This document shows, piece after piece, positions 43,983 through 54,068 of a stretch of DNA of 64,000 bases (position 1 is the first letter of the stretch; the number at the start of each line of letters is the position of its first letter). The stretch spans positions 124,001-188,000 of the forward strand of contig NZ_BAXA01000006.1 of NCBI RefSeq assembly GCF_000698125.1, in the 5' to 3' direction. The stretch comes from Geomicrobium sp. JCM 19038 (lineage in GTDB: Bacteria > Bacillota > Bacilli > Bacillales > Marinococcaceae). Position numbers and translations under genes: made by a program. The notes below the pieces were generated by a model. The model ran no database searches and was not told the DNA's origin. It saw only the letters and a list, made by a program, of their open reading frames with translations.

Positions 43983-44273
43983 TCATGCTCTCTTCATTTC
44001 TTTTCGTACTTTTATGAGATATACACACAATAAGATCATCAGATGATAATAAACGAGAGCAGAAGCTAAGACAGGAATCCAAGTCCCCGTTCCAAGACCA
44101 ATGACAATAGCCATGAGCATAATGCCAGAATTCATCACAATAATGTTAAAGAACCTACGTTTTTCGTTAGGTGTGATGGTTGATTCTGCAACATGAATGA
44201 CTTGGGAAGGTCCAAATATAACTAGAGGACCAATGAGGACAACTAAGAAGAATACACTTAACATCGTGTCCAT
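43983..44273 (-). CDS. Three-TM membrane protein, 96 aa
   Basis: Hydrophobic segments at about residues 5-27, 44-66 and 68-88, with a conserved-looking GPSQVIHVAESTITPNEKRRFFN loop between the first two (as GPSQVIHVAE and TPNEKRRFFN). The C-terminus is basic. It resembles unnamed membrane proteins of bacilli; the function is unknown. It is monocistronic with its own terminator. Confidence 0.65.
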   Translation of the reverse strand: MDTMLSVFFLVVLIGPLVIFGPSQVIHVAESTITPNEKRRFFNIIVMNSGIMLMAIVIGLGTGTWIPVLASALVYYHLMILLCVYLIKVRKEMKRA

Positions 44274-44390
44274 AATCAGTGATCACCCTCTCTCTTCTAA
44301 AAACAATCCCAGAAGATCCGTAAGTGCTTTACTTAATTATTTATGATTGTATGCAATGGTTCGTGACAGTTGCTTCTCCATGAGCGTATG

Positions 44391-44421
44391 AAAAACACCT
44401 TTAATCATTAAAGGTGTTTTC
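44391..44421 (-). terminator. Rho-independent terminator of the thioesterase-like gene
   Basis: AACACCTTTAA / TTAAAGGTGTT stem with a three-base loop, flanked by A/T runs. Confidence 0.9.
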
Positions 44422-44428
44422 CATACCT

Positions 44429-45682
44429 CTATAAACTTTCCTCTAAAAACGTAAGCGTCTCTTCCCAAGAGTTGATCGTCGCTTCTGCATTTGCTTCTCT
44501 CGTTCCTCCGAATAACATCGTCATCGCACCATTTGTATCGCCAAGTGTCTGCGGAAGATGCGGTAAATGACTTGGAAATGCAGAGAAGTGCCCCGCACCT
44601 TCTTGTATGACCACACGGACTTTCGATTTATTATGATGTTGAAGTTTCTTTTCCATTAACTCTGAGAAAAATACTGCAGGTTGAACTTGATCACCCGTAC
44701 CCGCTACGAGCATCACTGATGCATCAATTTTCTCTACAGGAATGAGATGTTCTTCGTACTGCTTTTTATCCGCTAAGTTTCTTTCTATCGCTTCTAAGCC
44801 TGAAAATGGCTTTCTCTTAATCATATGACCGAAGAACGATAACATATCTGAGAATGTTTGCTTCGCTGCAAAATAAGAAAGCGGATCACCATTGTATGTC
44901 CACGCAGGCTTTGCTACGGGTTGGAAGTTCTGAATTCCAGAAAATTGCACTGCGCTCGGTGCAACACCAACCACTGCTTTTAAGCTCGAATGAGAGGATG
45001 CATACAATAACGCAAGTTCAGAACCTCGTGAATGTCCGATTATTGCAAGTCTTTCGTTGTCCACGATCGTCTTTTCTTTCAAATATGTAAACGCATGGTC
45101 AACATACTCTAGCGGAATGTTCACAATTCCTTTCGGCAATCCTGCCTTACCAAAGTAGGCGAGCGCCATCACCACGTATCCTTTTGAGGCGAGTAAAGCT
45201 GCGGCGGACTCATGGTGTGCTCCATCTGATCCTCCAACGACCACAATTGCAGGCAATGGATCGTAGGTATGAGGATAATACACTGTACCGACAAGTCCTT
45301 TGTCTTCAATGACTTCTTTTTGGATATCATCTTTTAAAAATGTTCTCGTCACCGTTGCTTTAGCTATCACTTTATCGTCATCCATTAGTTCCAGTTCAAA
45401 CATTACCGGTGCATCTGAGTGCTTCACGAACATTCTTTCTTTTCCATCTTTACTTTTCATGGACTCAATAAGCCTCATCAAATCGTTTTGCATCTTAATC
45501 GTACCGTGTTCATCAGCGAGCGCATCGCTCGATGCAATGAATGTACGACCTCGGTCGTCCTTCGTTGAGATTGCTATGCGAAAGAACTTATTCGCTTCTC
45601 CTGTCTCGATCTGTAACGAGAAACTCTCTGTAACTAACGTACTCTCTTCATGAATTTCAATTCTTATCTTCTGTTCAATCAT
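44429..45682 (-). CDS. Acyl-CoA thioester hydrolase / bile acid-CoA:amino acid N-acyltransferase family protein
   Basis: About 417 aa. An N-terminal Ig-like beta-sandwich (about residues 1-130, BAAT_N-like) precedes an alpha/beta-hydrolase domain. Nucleophile elbow IIGHSRGSELALLYA (Ser near residue 222), Asp in VAGTGDQVQPA and His in EGAGHFSAFP form a complete catalytic triad. Mammalian and bacterial relatives act on acyl-CoAs or act as peptidases; the substrate here is unknown. ATG 45682 is chosen because the family domain begins at once; GGGGAG lies somewhat far upstream. Confidence 0.85.
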   Translation of the reverse strand: MIEQKIRIEIHEESTLVTESFSLQIETGEANKFFRIAISTKDDRGRTFIASSDALADEHGTIKMQNDLMRLIESMKSKDGKERMFVKHSDAPVMFELELMDDDKVIAKATVTRTFLKDDIQKEVIEDKGLVGTVYYPHTYDPLPAIVVVGGSDGAHHESAAALLASKGYVVMALAYFGKAGLPKGIVNIPLEYVDHAFTYLKEKTIVDNERLAIIGHSRGSELALLYASSHSSLKAVVGVAPSAVQFSGIQNFQPVAKPAWTYNGDPLSYFAAKQTFSDMLSFFGHMIKRKPFSGLEAIERNLADKKQYEEHLIPVEKIDASVMLVAGTGDQVQPAVFFSELMEKKLQHHNKSKVRVVIQEGAGHFSAFPSHLPHLPQTLGDTNGAMTMLFGGTREANAEATINSWEETLTFLEESL

Positions 45683-45715
45683 TGTAATGAAACTCCCCAC
45701 TTTCAAATGAACCGT

Positions 45716-45952
45716 TTACCATACGAGCAGAAACAAACCAAATCCAGAAAAACTAACACCAATGAAAATCACAAAGGCACGAATGAGTGCTGTTGGGAGG
45801 TTCTGAATCCACCTCGTCAACCACTCCACTTCAAAATACGGGCTACTAATTTTCCCTTTAGACTTCAAATCCGCTTCACTTAGCTTTTTTAGACCGAGTA
45901 GAATGACAACAATTCCCCAAAGAAAGAACAACACTCCGAAAAAGATGTTCAT
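45716..45952 (-). CDS. Two-TM membrane protein, 78 aa
   Basis: Hydrophobic helices at about residues 3-22 and 56-78, with a polar central part (SEADLKSKGKISSP). The C-terminus ends in the membrane. It lies between two hydrolase genes on the same strand, 27 bases after the alpha/beta hydrolase. No family recognised. Confidence 0.6.
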   Translation of the reverse strand: MNIFFGVLFFLWGIVVILLGLKKLSEADLKSKGKISSPYFEVEWLTRWIQNLPTALIRAFVIFIGVSFSGFGLFLLVW

Positions 45953-45979
45953 AAGCTAATCATCTCCTAAAAACATTGT

Positions 45980-46933
45980 CTAAGACTCTTCGTCTAATCG
46001 ATGCAAAAAGCGTTTCATTTCTTCTGCAATTTGTTCAGGTTCATACACGTGAATATAGTGACTACGATCAATTTCTATAAATTCATTGATTGTAATTTCA
46101 TGTAAGTACTCATTCAATGTTTCTCGCCAATCATCGATTCCCGTCCCTTGACCGTTCGAAGCAAAAAACAACATCGGCGTCTCCTTTGGAATATGCTTAC
46201 TCACAACGGCAGCATTCTCATGCACTCGCTCGATTTCCTCACGCATATTCTTCGTCATCGTTCCACGATGAATGAAGGATTTATAAGCTTCAGTATCCTC
46301 TGTAGATAAGTACTCCGTCGAGAAAATATCCGCTTCTTTCACAAACAAAGGCAAAATGCGCAATCCGCCAAAGTCACTTAAGGCACCAGATCCAGCGATT
46401 TTTAAAGAACTCGGAACCTGCAATTGCTCATAGCTTTTCGGTACGGCAGGATCAAGACCGACAATCGCTTGCACTTCTTCAGGATATACGGATGCAAAAT
46501 AAAGTGCTTCAAGTCCAGACATGGAGTGGGGTGCCAACACATAGGGCGGTGTATGGCCGGAAAGTCGAAGTGCTTCTCTCATCTCCGCCACCATATTTTC
46601 CACAGTCCGAGGACTGTCTGATTCTTCACTCCAACCGTATCCTGGCTTTTCCACCACAGCAATACGATACTCATCTGTAAGAAGCGACCATAATGGCTTG
46701 AAATCAATCGTAGGTGCTTGCGTTCCGCCACCACTCATAAAGACAATTGTGTTCTCGCCTTTTCCTTCGCTATACACGTGCATGTTAGCATCATTGATAT
46801 GCACAACGTCACCTGGAGCAGGGAAACGTTCTCTTTCATTGTCACTCGCTACGAGGTGTAACAATCGAATTCCAACGATGATGACAATGAAACCTACCGT
46901 AACAATCATCGCAAAGATCTTTATCTTTCTCAT
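45980..46933 (-). CDS. Alpha/beta hydrolase with N-terminal membrane anchor
   Basis: About 317 aa. An uncleaved signal/anchor (residues about 4-26) puts the catalytic domain outside. Oxyanion-hole region FMSGGGTQAPT, strand-4 VEKPGYGWSE, nucleophile elbow APHSMSGLEAL (Ser near residue 131), Asp in LLF-type strand near SNGQGTGIDDW, and His in DRSHYIHVYEP. Proline-iminopeptidase/haloalkane-dehalogenase-like core; no substrate can be given. ATG 46933 is preceded by GAGGAG at short spacing; ATG 46948 is the alternative. Confidence 0.82.
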   Translation of the reverse strand: MRKIKIFAMIVTVGFIVIIVGIRLLHLVASDNERERFPAPGDVVHINDANMHVYSEGKGENTIVFMSGGGTQAPTIDFKPLWSLLTDEYRIAVVEKPGYGWSEESDSPRTVENMVAEMREALRLSGHTPPYVLAPHSMSGLEALYFASVYPEEVQAIVGLDPAVPKSYEQLQVPSSLKIAGSGALSDFGGLRILPLFVKEADIFSTEYLSTEDTEAYKSFIHRGTMTKNMREEIERVHENAAVVSKHIPKETPMLFFASNGQGTGIDDWRETLNEYLHEITINEFIEIDRSHYIHVYEPEQIAEEMKRFLHRLDEES

Positions 46934-46998
46934 AATCTCCTCATTCATTGAAAATTAATGATAATTAGAACTTTAGACCCCCTTTATTCTATCATAAG

Positions 46999-48234
46999 TT
47001 ATGCTGAGCGATGATCTTCTTGTTCAAAAAATAGGGGATCTTTTTGCTTGTTCAAGATTGCAATGGAGAAGCCAATTGCACCGATTGCCATGATACTCAC
47101 GAAAACGATTAATGTGGCTCGTAATGAAAACAAATCCGCAAACAACCCGAGCATAAAAATGAGCAAAATCTGGCTAGCACTTTGAATCAAATCATAAATG
47201 CTCGTCACCCTCCCCATCATCTCGACGGGTACATTGTTTTGATAAAACGTTGTCATCCCAGCATATAGAAATGCATTAAAAAATCCGAGAATCATAAAGC
47301 CTACAGTGATCGACAAGAACGACCACGACAACGCGTAAATACCGTACCCGCTAATCGTCAACAGGAGTCCCATAACAATCATTACCCGAATGGAGAGGTG
47401 TTTTGAAATCATCGTTAATACTAGACCACCAGCAATTGCACCAATGCCTGTTAAGCTAATTAATAGACTGTATTCAAATTCACTCAACCCAATGACTTGT
47501 TGTGTGAACACGACTTCTTGTGCATCCATCGCAAACGTAACTGTCATTAACAAAATAAAACTCATGTAAATGAGCGCCACATAACGTTGTTGTTTCATAA
47601 ACGACTGTACGACTCGAAAATCTTGAATGACTTGCGCAATGGTTAGTGTAGGAATCTTCTCTTTCTCTCGCTTCTCTTTGTCTGGCATTAGCCAGAGAAG
47701 AAATGCAGCCATGAGGAAAAAAGAGACATTTATCCAAAACGTAAGTTGTACCGTCGTAAGCATAATTAACGCTCCACCAATTGCCGGTCCAATAATGCCT
47801 GCGCTTGATGTGAACAGAGATCGTAACGAGTTGAACGTTTTGCGTTTCTCTATAGGTACTGTCATCGTGACAAATGTCATTGAAGCAGGGTGATAAAACG
47901 CACGTGCAACACTAAGTAAAACCAAGATCAAATAAACGACAAAAAGATTAGGCGCTAGCGGAATACACGCCACAAAAACCGCTCGGCATACGTATGTAAC
48001 CATCATCACTTTCCGTTTACTACGATCGTCAATAAAACTGCCCGTCCAGAACTTCGCAACCATATTCGTTAAAGGTCCGATTAACCAAAGCGTTGCAACA
48101 GACGCTGCAGAACCCGTTAGTTGAAAGACGAATAGATTAATTGCCACAAGGTAAATAAAGTCACCAACACTTGAAATGCCTAACGTAGATAGCAACAAAA
48201 AACGTGGTTTCCAGTCATCTCTTTGCAAAAACAT
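46999..48234 (-). CDS. MFS transporter (MFS_3/macrolide-efflux-like)
   Basis: 411 aa with about twelve helices. SVGDFIYLVAINLFVFQLTGSAASVATLWL, given here as SVGDFIYLVA and TGSAASVATL, is typical of MFS_3 proteins (MefA, enterobactin exporter EntS). Motif A-like loop FIDDRSKRKVMMVTY (about residues 66-80) and VARAFYHPASM follow. The likely role is proton-driven export of a drug, siderophore or metabolite. CAUTION on substrate: none is implied by the neighbours. Confidence 0.87.
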   Translation of the reverse strand: MFLQRDDWKPRFLLLSTLGISSVGDFIYLVAINLFVFQLTGSAASVATLWLIGPLTNMVAKFWTGSFIDDRSKRKVMMVTYVCRAVFVACIPLAPNLFVVYLILVLLSVARAFYHPASMTFVTMTVPIEKRKTFNSLRSLFTSSAGIIGPAIGGALIMLTTVQLTFWINVSFFLMAAFLLWLMPDKEKREKEKIPTLTIAQVIQDFRVVQSFMKQQRYVALIYMSFILLMTVTFAMDAQEVVFTQQVIGLSEFEYSLLISLTGIGAIAGGLVLTMISKHLSIRVMIVMGLLLTISGYGIYALSWSFLSITVGFMILGFFNAFLYAGMTTFYQNNVPVEMMGRVTSIYDLIQSASQILLIFMLGLFADLFSLRATLIVFVSIMAIGAIGFSIAILNKQKDPLFFEQEDHRSA

Positions 48235-48327
48235 CCCACCTTACCGTTTCAGTTGATACTTCTTTCCGTTAATGAATCCGAATGTCCTTGTCCAATTCGA
48301 TAATTTCAATAAATTGTCAAAAAAATA

Positions 48328-48347
48328 AGCCTCGCAATTGCGAAGCT
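48328..48347 (-). terminator. Short terminator hairpin
   Basis: AGC-TCGCAATTGCGA-GCT palindromic stem followed, on the minus strand, by TTATTTTTTT. It lies just after the 118-aa membrane-protein gene. Confidence 0.75.
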
Positions 48348-48352
48348 CCAGG

Positions 48353-48709
48353 TCATTCATGATGTAACTCATGCTCTTCAGATTCGGATCTTTTCCATTT
48401 GATGTACGTGTAGATTAATTGACTCGTGTAAACAACGATTAATAAAGAAATAATTAAACTATTAAATGCTGTACTCCAGTTCGAAAGCCAAAAAATAATC
48501 GCTCCAGCTATGAATAAAGCCGGTAACATCCATAGTGTCCGTTTAAACTTCCTTCGATACGATAACCGATAATACAACATCGTAAATCCTTGATCAACTT
48601 TCTCTTTGTCTTTAAAGATTATCGACATGATCGTCGCCACAACTAAACTAACCCCTATAACGATTGCAACACTGATCAATGTGAACACTCCTATGGAATC
48701 TTCTATCAA
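48353..48709 (-). CDS. Three-TM membrane protein, 118 aa
   Basis: Helices at about residues 8-30, 57-74 and 80-102, with a basic loop (YRRKFKRT) before the second and a charged His-rich tail. The TTG start at 48709 is preceded by CAGGAG. It begins directly after the previous gene's stop, so the two are probably co-translated. No family recognised. Confidence 0.6.
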   Translation of the reverse strand: MIEDSIGVFTLISVAIVIGVSLVVATIMSIIFKDKEKVDQGFTMLYYRLSYRRKFKRTLWMLPALFIAGAIIFWLSNWSTAFNSLIISLLIVVYTSQLIYTYIKWKRSESEEHELHHE

Positions 48710-48710
48710 A

Positions 48711-48899
48711 CTAAACTCCTGGCGGTTGTTTCTTCAATTCATGCTGGGCATCTCTCACGCCATGTTTCACTGCAATACGAATGACAAAGTAAGTAACAAC
48801 TACACCAGCGGCAAAAAAAGCGATGTTCAACACGATTACAAACAAACCGATCCACTCGAATCCCATGCTAATTTCTGCTTTTGTACCTATACCCGTCAT
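48711..48899 (-). CDS. Small membrane protein, 62 aa
   Basis: One strong helix (WIGLFVIVLNIAFFAAGVVVTYFVI, about residues 16-40, shown here as its core WIGLFVIVLN) followed by a basic tail (VKHGVRDAQHELKK). Both starts, 48899 and 48866, lack a convincing ribosome site. It is followed after one base by the 118-aa membrane-protein gene. Unknown function. Confidence 0.5.
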   Translation of the reverse strand: MTGIGTKAEISMGFEWIGLFVIVLNIAFFAAGVVVTYFVIRIAVKHGVRDAQHELKKQPPGV

Positions 48900-48956
48900 C
48901 AGCTTAACTTTAACTTAAAAGGTATTATCTGGAACACTTTATGGTCAGCATGCTAA

Positions 48957-49412
48957 TCATCTTTGATTTATCAGCTCATGTTCAGAACATACTTCGATCC
49001 CATGCTTTTTCAAAAGAGCTGCAGTGACACCATTGCCTTGAATTTTCTCGCCGTTAAATGATCCGCTATAGATCGACCGACTCCCGCACGACGGGCTGTC
49101 TTCTTTTAGAACAACAAGGCTTGCATCTAGTTCTTGAATTCTTCTTAACGTTTTGTAAGCACCTGCTATAAATTGATCACTCACATCATTTCCTTTTCTG
49201 TCGATGACTTGTGCACATCCCTCGAGCACGTCATCCCCAGTACCACCTACGATTTCCGCAGGTTCCCTTGGCGTCTGTAATCCCCCAAGTAATTCCGGGC
49301 AAACCGGGATCGCTTTCTTCTCACTAAGCCACCGTTGAATCAACTTATGACCTTTATGTTGGCCATCATAGCGAACCGGCATCCCAGCTAAACAAGCACT
49401 CACAACAATCAT
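48957..49412 (-). CDS. DUF523 family protein
   Basis: 151 aa. Conserved cysteines are in VSACLAGMPVRYDG (Cys near residue 6), IPVCPELLGGLQTPREPAEI (about residue 47) and KEDSPSCGSRSIYSG (about residue 104), as in the DUF523/YbbK family, which may hold a metal cluster. No established function. GAGGGG lies before the ATG at 49412. Confidence 0.88.
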   Translation of the reverse strand: MIVVSACLAGMPVRYDGQHKGHKLIQRWLSEKKAIPVCPELLGGLQTPREPAEIVGGTGDDVLEGCAQVIDRKGNDVSDQFIAGAYKTLRRIQELDASLVVLKEDSPSCGSRSIYSGSFNGEKIQGNGVTAALLKKHGIEVCSEHELINQR

Positions 49413-49498
49413 TTCATCACCCCTCGTTCGTCTACACGCACAACTGAACCTCTGCAACCGAACAGATCGCAGAGGTCGTTGTCCCAGATCTTGTCTGC

Positions 49499-51109
49499 TT
49501 AACTCACCACGAATCCTTCGAAATCGTTTTGAATGACGTGATCACAGATCTGTTTGAACATCGGAAAGCCACCGACAAAAATCGGAAAGCGGCTTTTGCG
49601 GTTTTCAATATTCGTACCCGTATACCAAGAATCCGTTTTTACGTATAACGTGTAGTCCGCAATCGTCTTGCATTCTTTACTCCAATTCGACACCGCTGCT
49701 TGAACGACTTCAACATTCGTACTCCCTTTTTTCCTCGCATTCATAATCAAGTCCGTAATAAAGTCGACATGTTGCTCAATAGCAACCGGCATGTTCATAA
49801 GAACCGAAGGGCTTTGAGGTCCCGTAATCATGAAGAAATTAGGAAAATCATCCGTTGCGACTCCTAAATACGTTTGCACGGCCTCACCGTTTTGCCAATG
49901 CTCTTGAAGTGATTGACCGTTACGCCCGTGAATATTCATCTTAAACAAAGACCCTGTGATCCCGTCGTACCCTGTGGCAAACACAATCTTATCAAAGTCA
50001 TAAAGCGTCTTTGTCGTCTGGATCCCCGTTTTTGTGAGCACTTCAATTGGTTCTTGCTTCACATCCACGAGCGAAACGTGTGGTTCATTAAACGTTTCAT
50101 AATATCCACTATCAAAAATCGGCCGCTTTGCAGCGTAATAATACTCCGGACATAACTGCTCTGCGACATCTTCATCTCGAACAGTCGAGCGAATTTTTTT
50201 CCGAATAAAACTCGCTGCCGTTGCGTTGGATTCTTCGCTTATTAGTAAATCATTATACGCGGTTGGAAAAACAAACCCACCTTTATTCCATGCATGTTCA
50301 TAGATTATTTCACGCTGTTCTTTTGTTTCATCAAGCGCGGACACTTCGCGCCGATCCGTAGGCATGCCAAGACGAGTCGAATACATCAATTCACGGATTG
50401 AACTTCTATCGTTCTTTACGCCATCGATATAGTCATGCTCATACACGTAATTGTTCGCTGGCACTGCATACTGCGGCGTACGTTGGAACACCGTCAACGA
50501 TTTGGCCTCTTTTGCAATCACCGGAATCGCTTGTACACCGCTCGACCCCGTCCCAATGACTGCTACGTTTTGATCTTGAAAATCCACCTCTTCGACTGGC
50601 CAATCGCCGGTGTGATACCATTCTCCCTCAAATTGTTCAAACCCTGGAATCGGTGGAACATTCGCTTTGGATAAACATCCTGTTGCCGCAATGAAATACT
50701 TCGCTGTTACAATTTCACCGTCACTAAAATGAACTTTCCACAACTCGTTCTCATCTTCATAAAATGCAGCCACTACTTCTCGTTGAAACTGGAAATGCTT
50801 TTTTACGTCTAGTTCTTCTGCAACAAAGTGTAAGTAACGTAATATTTCTTTTTGAGAAGCAAACCGTGATGACCATGTCCACTTCTGATAGAGTTCTTCT
50901 GAAAATGTAAAATTGTAGTAGATGCTTTCGGAATCACATTTTGCTCCTGGGTAACGATTCCAATGCCACACCCCACCAACATCATCCGCTCGCTCAAACC
51001 CTTGTACTGTGAACCCAGCCTCGTGAAAACGATATACCGCATACAATCCTGAAAACCCTGCTCCTACAACAAGAACGTCATAATCTGTCTGACACGTTTG
51101 TTCTGACAT
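49499..51109 (-). CDS. Baeyer-Villiger-type flavoprotein monooxygenase
   Basis: 536 aa. FAD-binding VVGAGFSGLYAVYRF (about residues 14-28), the BVMO fingerprint FEGEWYHTGDWP (FxGxxxHxxxW, about residues 155-166) and the NADPH-binding VIGTGSSGVQAIPVIA are all intact, and WHWNRYPGAKCDSES is typical of cyclohexanone/cyclopentanone monooxygenases. It inserts oxygen next to a ketone to give an ester or lactone. GGGAGG sits before ATG 51109. No esterase or alcohol dehydrogenase of a ketone pathway is adjacent, so its substrate is open. Confidence 0.92.
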   Translation of the reverse strand: MSEQTCQTDYDVLVVGAGFSGLYAVYRFHEAGFTVQGFERADDVGGVWHWNRYPGAKCDSESIYYNFTFSEELYQKWTWSSRFASQKEILRYLHFVAEELDVKKHFQFQREVVAAFYEDENELWKVHFSDGEIVTAKYFIAATGCLSKANVPPIPGFEQFEGEWYHTGDWPVEEVDFQDQNVAVIGTGSSGVQAIPVIAKEAKSLTVFQRTPQYAVPANNYVYEHDYIDGVKNDRSSIRELMYSTRLGMPTDRREVSALDETKEQREIIYEHAWNKGGFVFPTAYNDLLISEESNATAASFIRKKIRSTVRDEDVAEQLCPEYYYAAKRPIFDSGYYETFNEPHVSLVDVKQEPIEVLTKTGIQTTKTLYDFDKIVFATGYDGITGSLFKMNIHGRNGQSLQEHWQNGEAVQTYLGVATDDFPNFFMITGPQSPSVLMNMPVAIEQHVDFITDLIMNARKKGSTNVEVVQAAVSNWSKECKTIADYTLYVKTDSWYTGTNIENRKSRFPIFVGGFPMFKQICDHVIQNDFEGFVVS

Positions 51110-51203
51110 CTTCGTAATCCTCCCAACTAGATTTCTATTCTTTAACTTATTATCCATTTATCTGTAATTTTCCTGTTTTTTACGGCGAATGAGCTGAACA
51201 ACG

Positions 51204-51250
51204 ACAAAAAGCCATGTGGATTCTCAATGCCCGTCCACACGACTTTTTTT
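51204..51250 (-). terminator. Terminator of the alkaline phosphatase gene
   Basis: AAAAGCC-TGTGGA / TCCACA-GACTTTT imperfect stem with T-runs on either strand. Confidence 0.75.
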
Positions 51251-51258
51251 AGATGAAC

Positions 51259-52349
51259 TTATAATTCTATATCTAACGCATTTGCGATTCGTTTAGGTAA
51301 ATCGGTATTGTCCATTAATCCACCGAATTGTTCACTGCCTGGTCCGAAACTGTAGACCGGAACATCAACACCTGTATGGTTCGTTGTGCTCCACACCGGG
51401 TTGTCATTGCCATCAAGTGCTAAACCACCCGTATCATGGTCACTCGCCATCACAACAAGCGTTTCTTCATCTTCTATCGCAAATTCAATTGCCTCGATAT
51501 ACGCCGCTTCAAATGCTTCTGTATCAGTCATCGCCCAATCATAATCGTTTGCATGACCTGCCCAGTCAATTTGGCTTCCTTCTACCATGAGGAAGAAGCC
51601 CTCGTCGTTCTGATCAAGCGCACTTAGCGCAGCCCCAGTCATCTCTTGAAGAGAAGGTTCATCCGTTTCATGACGATCCTGTTCAGGAGCCATTGCGTTG
51701 TTTGCGAACAACCCGACAATTCGATCACTATTCGCAGAATGTAACTGCTCTGCATTTCGAGCAATCTCATAACCGTCCCGTTCAAAACGTTTCATGTAAT
51801 TCATTAAGTATTGGTGACCACCTTCACTTTTCGGCAAGAAATAGCTTTCTCCTCCACCGAGTAACACATCAATATCTTGATTGTAAAACTGATTGGCAAT
51901 TTCCATTTCATTGTTTCGGTTTGAAACATGGGAGGCAAACGCGGCTGGTGTCGCATGTGTAATTGTCGATGTCGCCACTAGCCAGTAGACCTTCCAGAGT
52001 CTTTCGCCGCTTCAAGAACCGTCTGCACACGCTCTCCTTCTGGGTTCAAACCAATGACACCGTTGTTCGTTTTCACTCCACTTGCCATCGCTGTACCCGC
52101 TGCTGCAGAATCTGTGACACGGTTGTTCGCAGAATGTGTCATCATGTGGCCAACTTGGTGTTCATCCCAGGCTGGCAACCCATCTTCTTTAAATGCTCGG
52201 TACACGCTCGCATAGCCAGATGAGTACCCATCAGGAATCATAAAAATTACATTTTTCGCTTCGCCTTGTGCTTCGGCTTGCTCACTCACATCACCAAACC
52301 CTGCTAAAACAGCTGTTGCCACAACGGAACGAACGATCCACTTTTTCAT
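51259..52349 (-). CDS. Alkaline phosphatase (PhoA-type), internal frameshift
   Basis: About 363 aa secreted metalloenzyme, a little shorter than usual. A Sec signal peptide is followed by VIFMIPDGYSSGYASVYR (metal Asp), the phosphoryl-accepting Ser in VTDSAAAGTAMASGVKT (about residue 82), ITHATPAAFASHV, FLMVEGSQIDWAGHAND and ASDHDTGGLAL metal ligands. One base is missing at about 51980; adding it joins SGRSTG to LVATSTITHAT. The upstream region has TTAACG-like repeats that could be a PhoP box. It releases phosphate outside the cell. Confidence 0.9.
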
Positions 52350-52576
52350 CCCAATTCCTCCAATGTTTGTGTTGTCACCGTTAGCGTAACAAGCGAACGT
52401 TAATCACATATTGGAGAAAGATAAATATTCGGTGGACCATTTAAAATGAGACTTTCCTGACACTGCTCTTCCTTAACGATCAGTCGATTGCTATACATTT
52501 AAACGAAGTCAACTAGTACAATGGTCATCTCGAATGTTAATTATGTTAATGGGCAGTAAACAAAACGATGAAAAAA

Positions 52577-52600
52577 GACGAACCGAAATGGCCCGTCTTA
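52577..52600 (-). terminator. Terminator of the M20 peptidase gene
   Basis: On the minus strand GACGGGCC / GGTTCGTC-type imperfect stem followed by TTTTTTC; it begins at the stop codon. Confidence 0.65.
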
Positions 52601-53916
52601 CTTGCTTGTCTTGACTTGTTCAGCAGTCGCCTCACTAACCTTCTCCAATCCACACCATGAACTTAATAAATTTGCATAAACCTTCGTCACTTGCTTCACA
52701 CTCTCTAAATCAACCCATTCATTGATTTCGTGGAAGTTCGCTCCTTCTGGACCATAGCAAATCGCATCACTGTCGTAATACAACTGGAAGAAACGGGCAT
52801 CAGTCGTCGAAGGCAGTGTACGTCGCTTCGGCTGTCCTCCGATTACTTCTTCATGAGCATGATCTAGCGCTTGGAACAACAGCGACTGATCATCACTTTC
52901 TGTCGGCTCAGCGTGAAAACCATAAAATTCAATATGCGGTAGATGATCTCGAAACCATTCATCAGATTGCAACGCTTCGCGTAAATAGGCACGCATTTGC
53001 TCTTTACGCTCTTTGACTGTTTCTCCTGGAACGAGACCAATTCGCCCTTCAATCGTTCCAACGACAGGTTCATTCGATTCAAAGTCTCCAGAATGAAATT
53101 TGCCGATGTTCATTTCAATGGGTTCCTCTTGATCTTTAAAAGCTGGATGAGTGACTTGTTCGTTTAAGTGTCGAACATACTGCTTTAAGGCATCAATGAT
53201 TACTTGCCCTTTTTCAATCGCATTGCATTGAATATGCCATCTTGTGTATGCCGAACCGTATCATAGCGAACTCTGAACCATATACTCCCAACCTGAGCAT
53301 AAGCCGCTTTTAAGCCAAATGGTTCAGGTATGAGTGCTGCTTTTCCTGTAAAACCCGCCTCTAAAGCAGCTAGCGCTCCATTACCTGTTCGTTCTTCATC
53401 CGGAACAAATTGTAGCATCACATTCGACTTCGGCTGATAGCCGGCTTTTTGGATGGCACGATACGCGAAGACCATCGCCGCTAACCCAGCTTTCATATCT
53501 GCCGCGCCACGTCCGTATAAACGACCGTCTTTCTCCGTCGGTTCATAAGGGTCTGTATTCCAGAGTGAAACCGGTTCAGGACTCACCACATCGGTATGTC
53601 CTTGGAAAATTAAGGCATTTTTCTCGCCTTCTGATCCATAGTGACTCCCTACGACAACATCACTATTCTCATAATCCCATTCCACCGGGGAAAAACCAGG
53701 ATGCTTTGCAATTGCTTCGATGTCTGGTTGAAAACGATCCACATGCATGTATAAATGATTTTGCAAGTAATGGGCAATATATTGTTGAATCGGTCGTTCT
53801 TCACCACTTATTGATTTATATCGAATTAACTCTTTTAGAAACTCTAGTTGATCATGCCAACTGTTTTCAATTTCTTCATGAATTGCAGTTATGTCTGAAT
53901 CCTTAGCTGTTATCAT
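52598..53916 (-). CDS. M20-family metallopeptidase/deacylase (ArgE/DapE-like), internal frameshift
   Basis: About 439 aa when restored. Zinc-site motifs [12 protein letters not shown] (about residues 95-106), [19 protein letters not shown] (second ligand Asp) and [16 protein letters not shown] (catalytic Glu) are complete, followed by a lid domain. At about 53223 one A is missing; restoring it gives [19 protein letters not shown] and joins the lid to the C-terminal [11 protein letters not shown] segment, ending after the last His (NFHEIN). Acts on N-acyl amino acids or peptides. GGAGTGAG precedes the ATG. Confidence 0.87.
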
Positions 53917-54006
53917 GATCTCACTCCCTAATAACTTTACTCACCTACAACATTCCCGCTAGTTCTACTCTAAAACTCCTATTTTTAAAGTGGAAAAAGA
54001 CTAGAT

Positions 54007-54032
54007 GTTTCACTAGGCAAACTCTAGGGAAT
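54007..54032 (+). promoter_or_regulatory. Sigma-B-like promoter
   Basis: GTTTCA (54007-54012), 14 bases, then GGGAAT (54027-54032) fits the general-stress consensus GTTTAA-N13-15-GGGTAT. The gene downstream is of a family known as stress-responsive in Listeria, which supports the call. Confidence 0.6.
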
Positions 54033-54068
54033 GTGACGTTATATCACGAACTCAAAGGAGCCAATCAC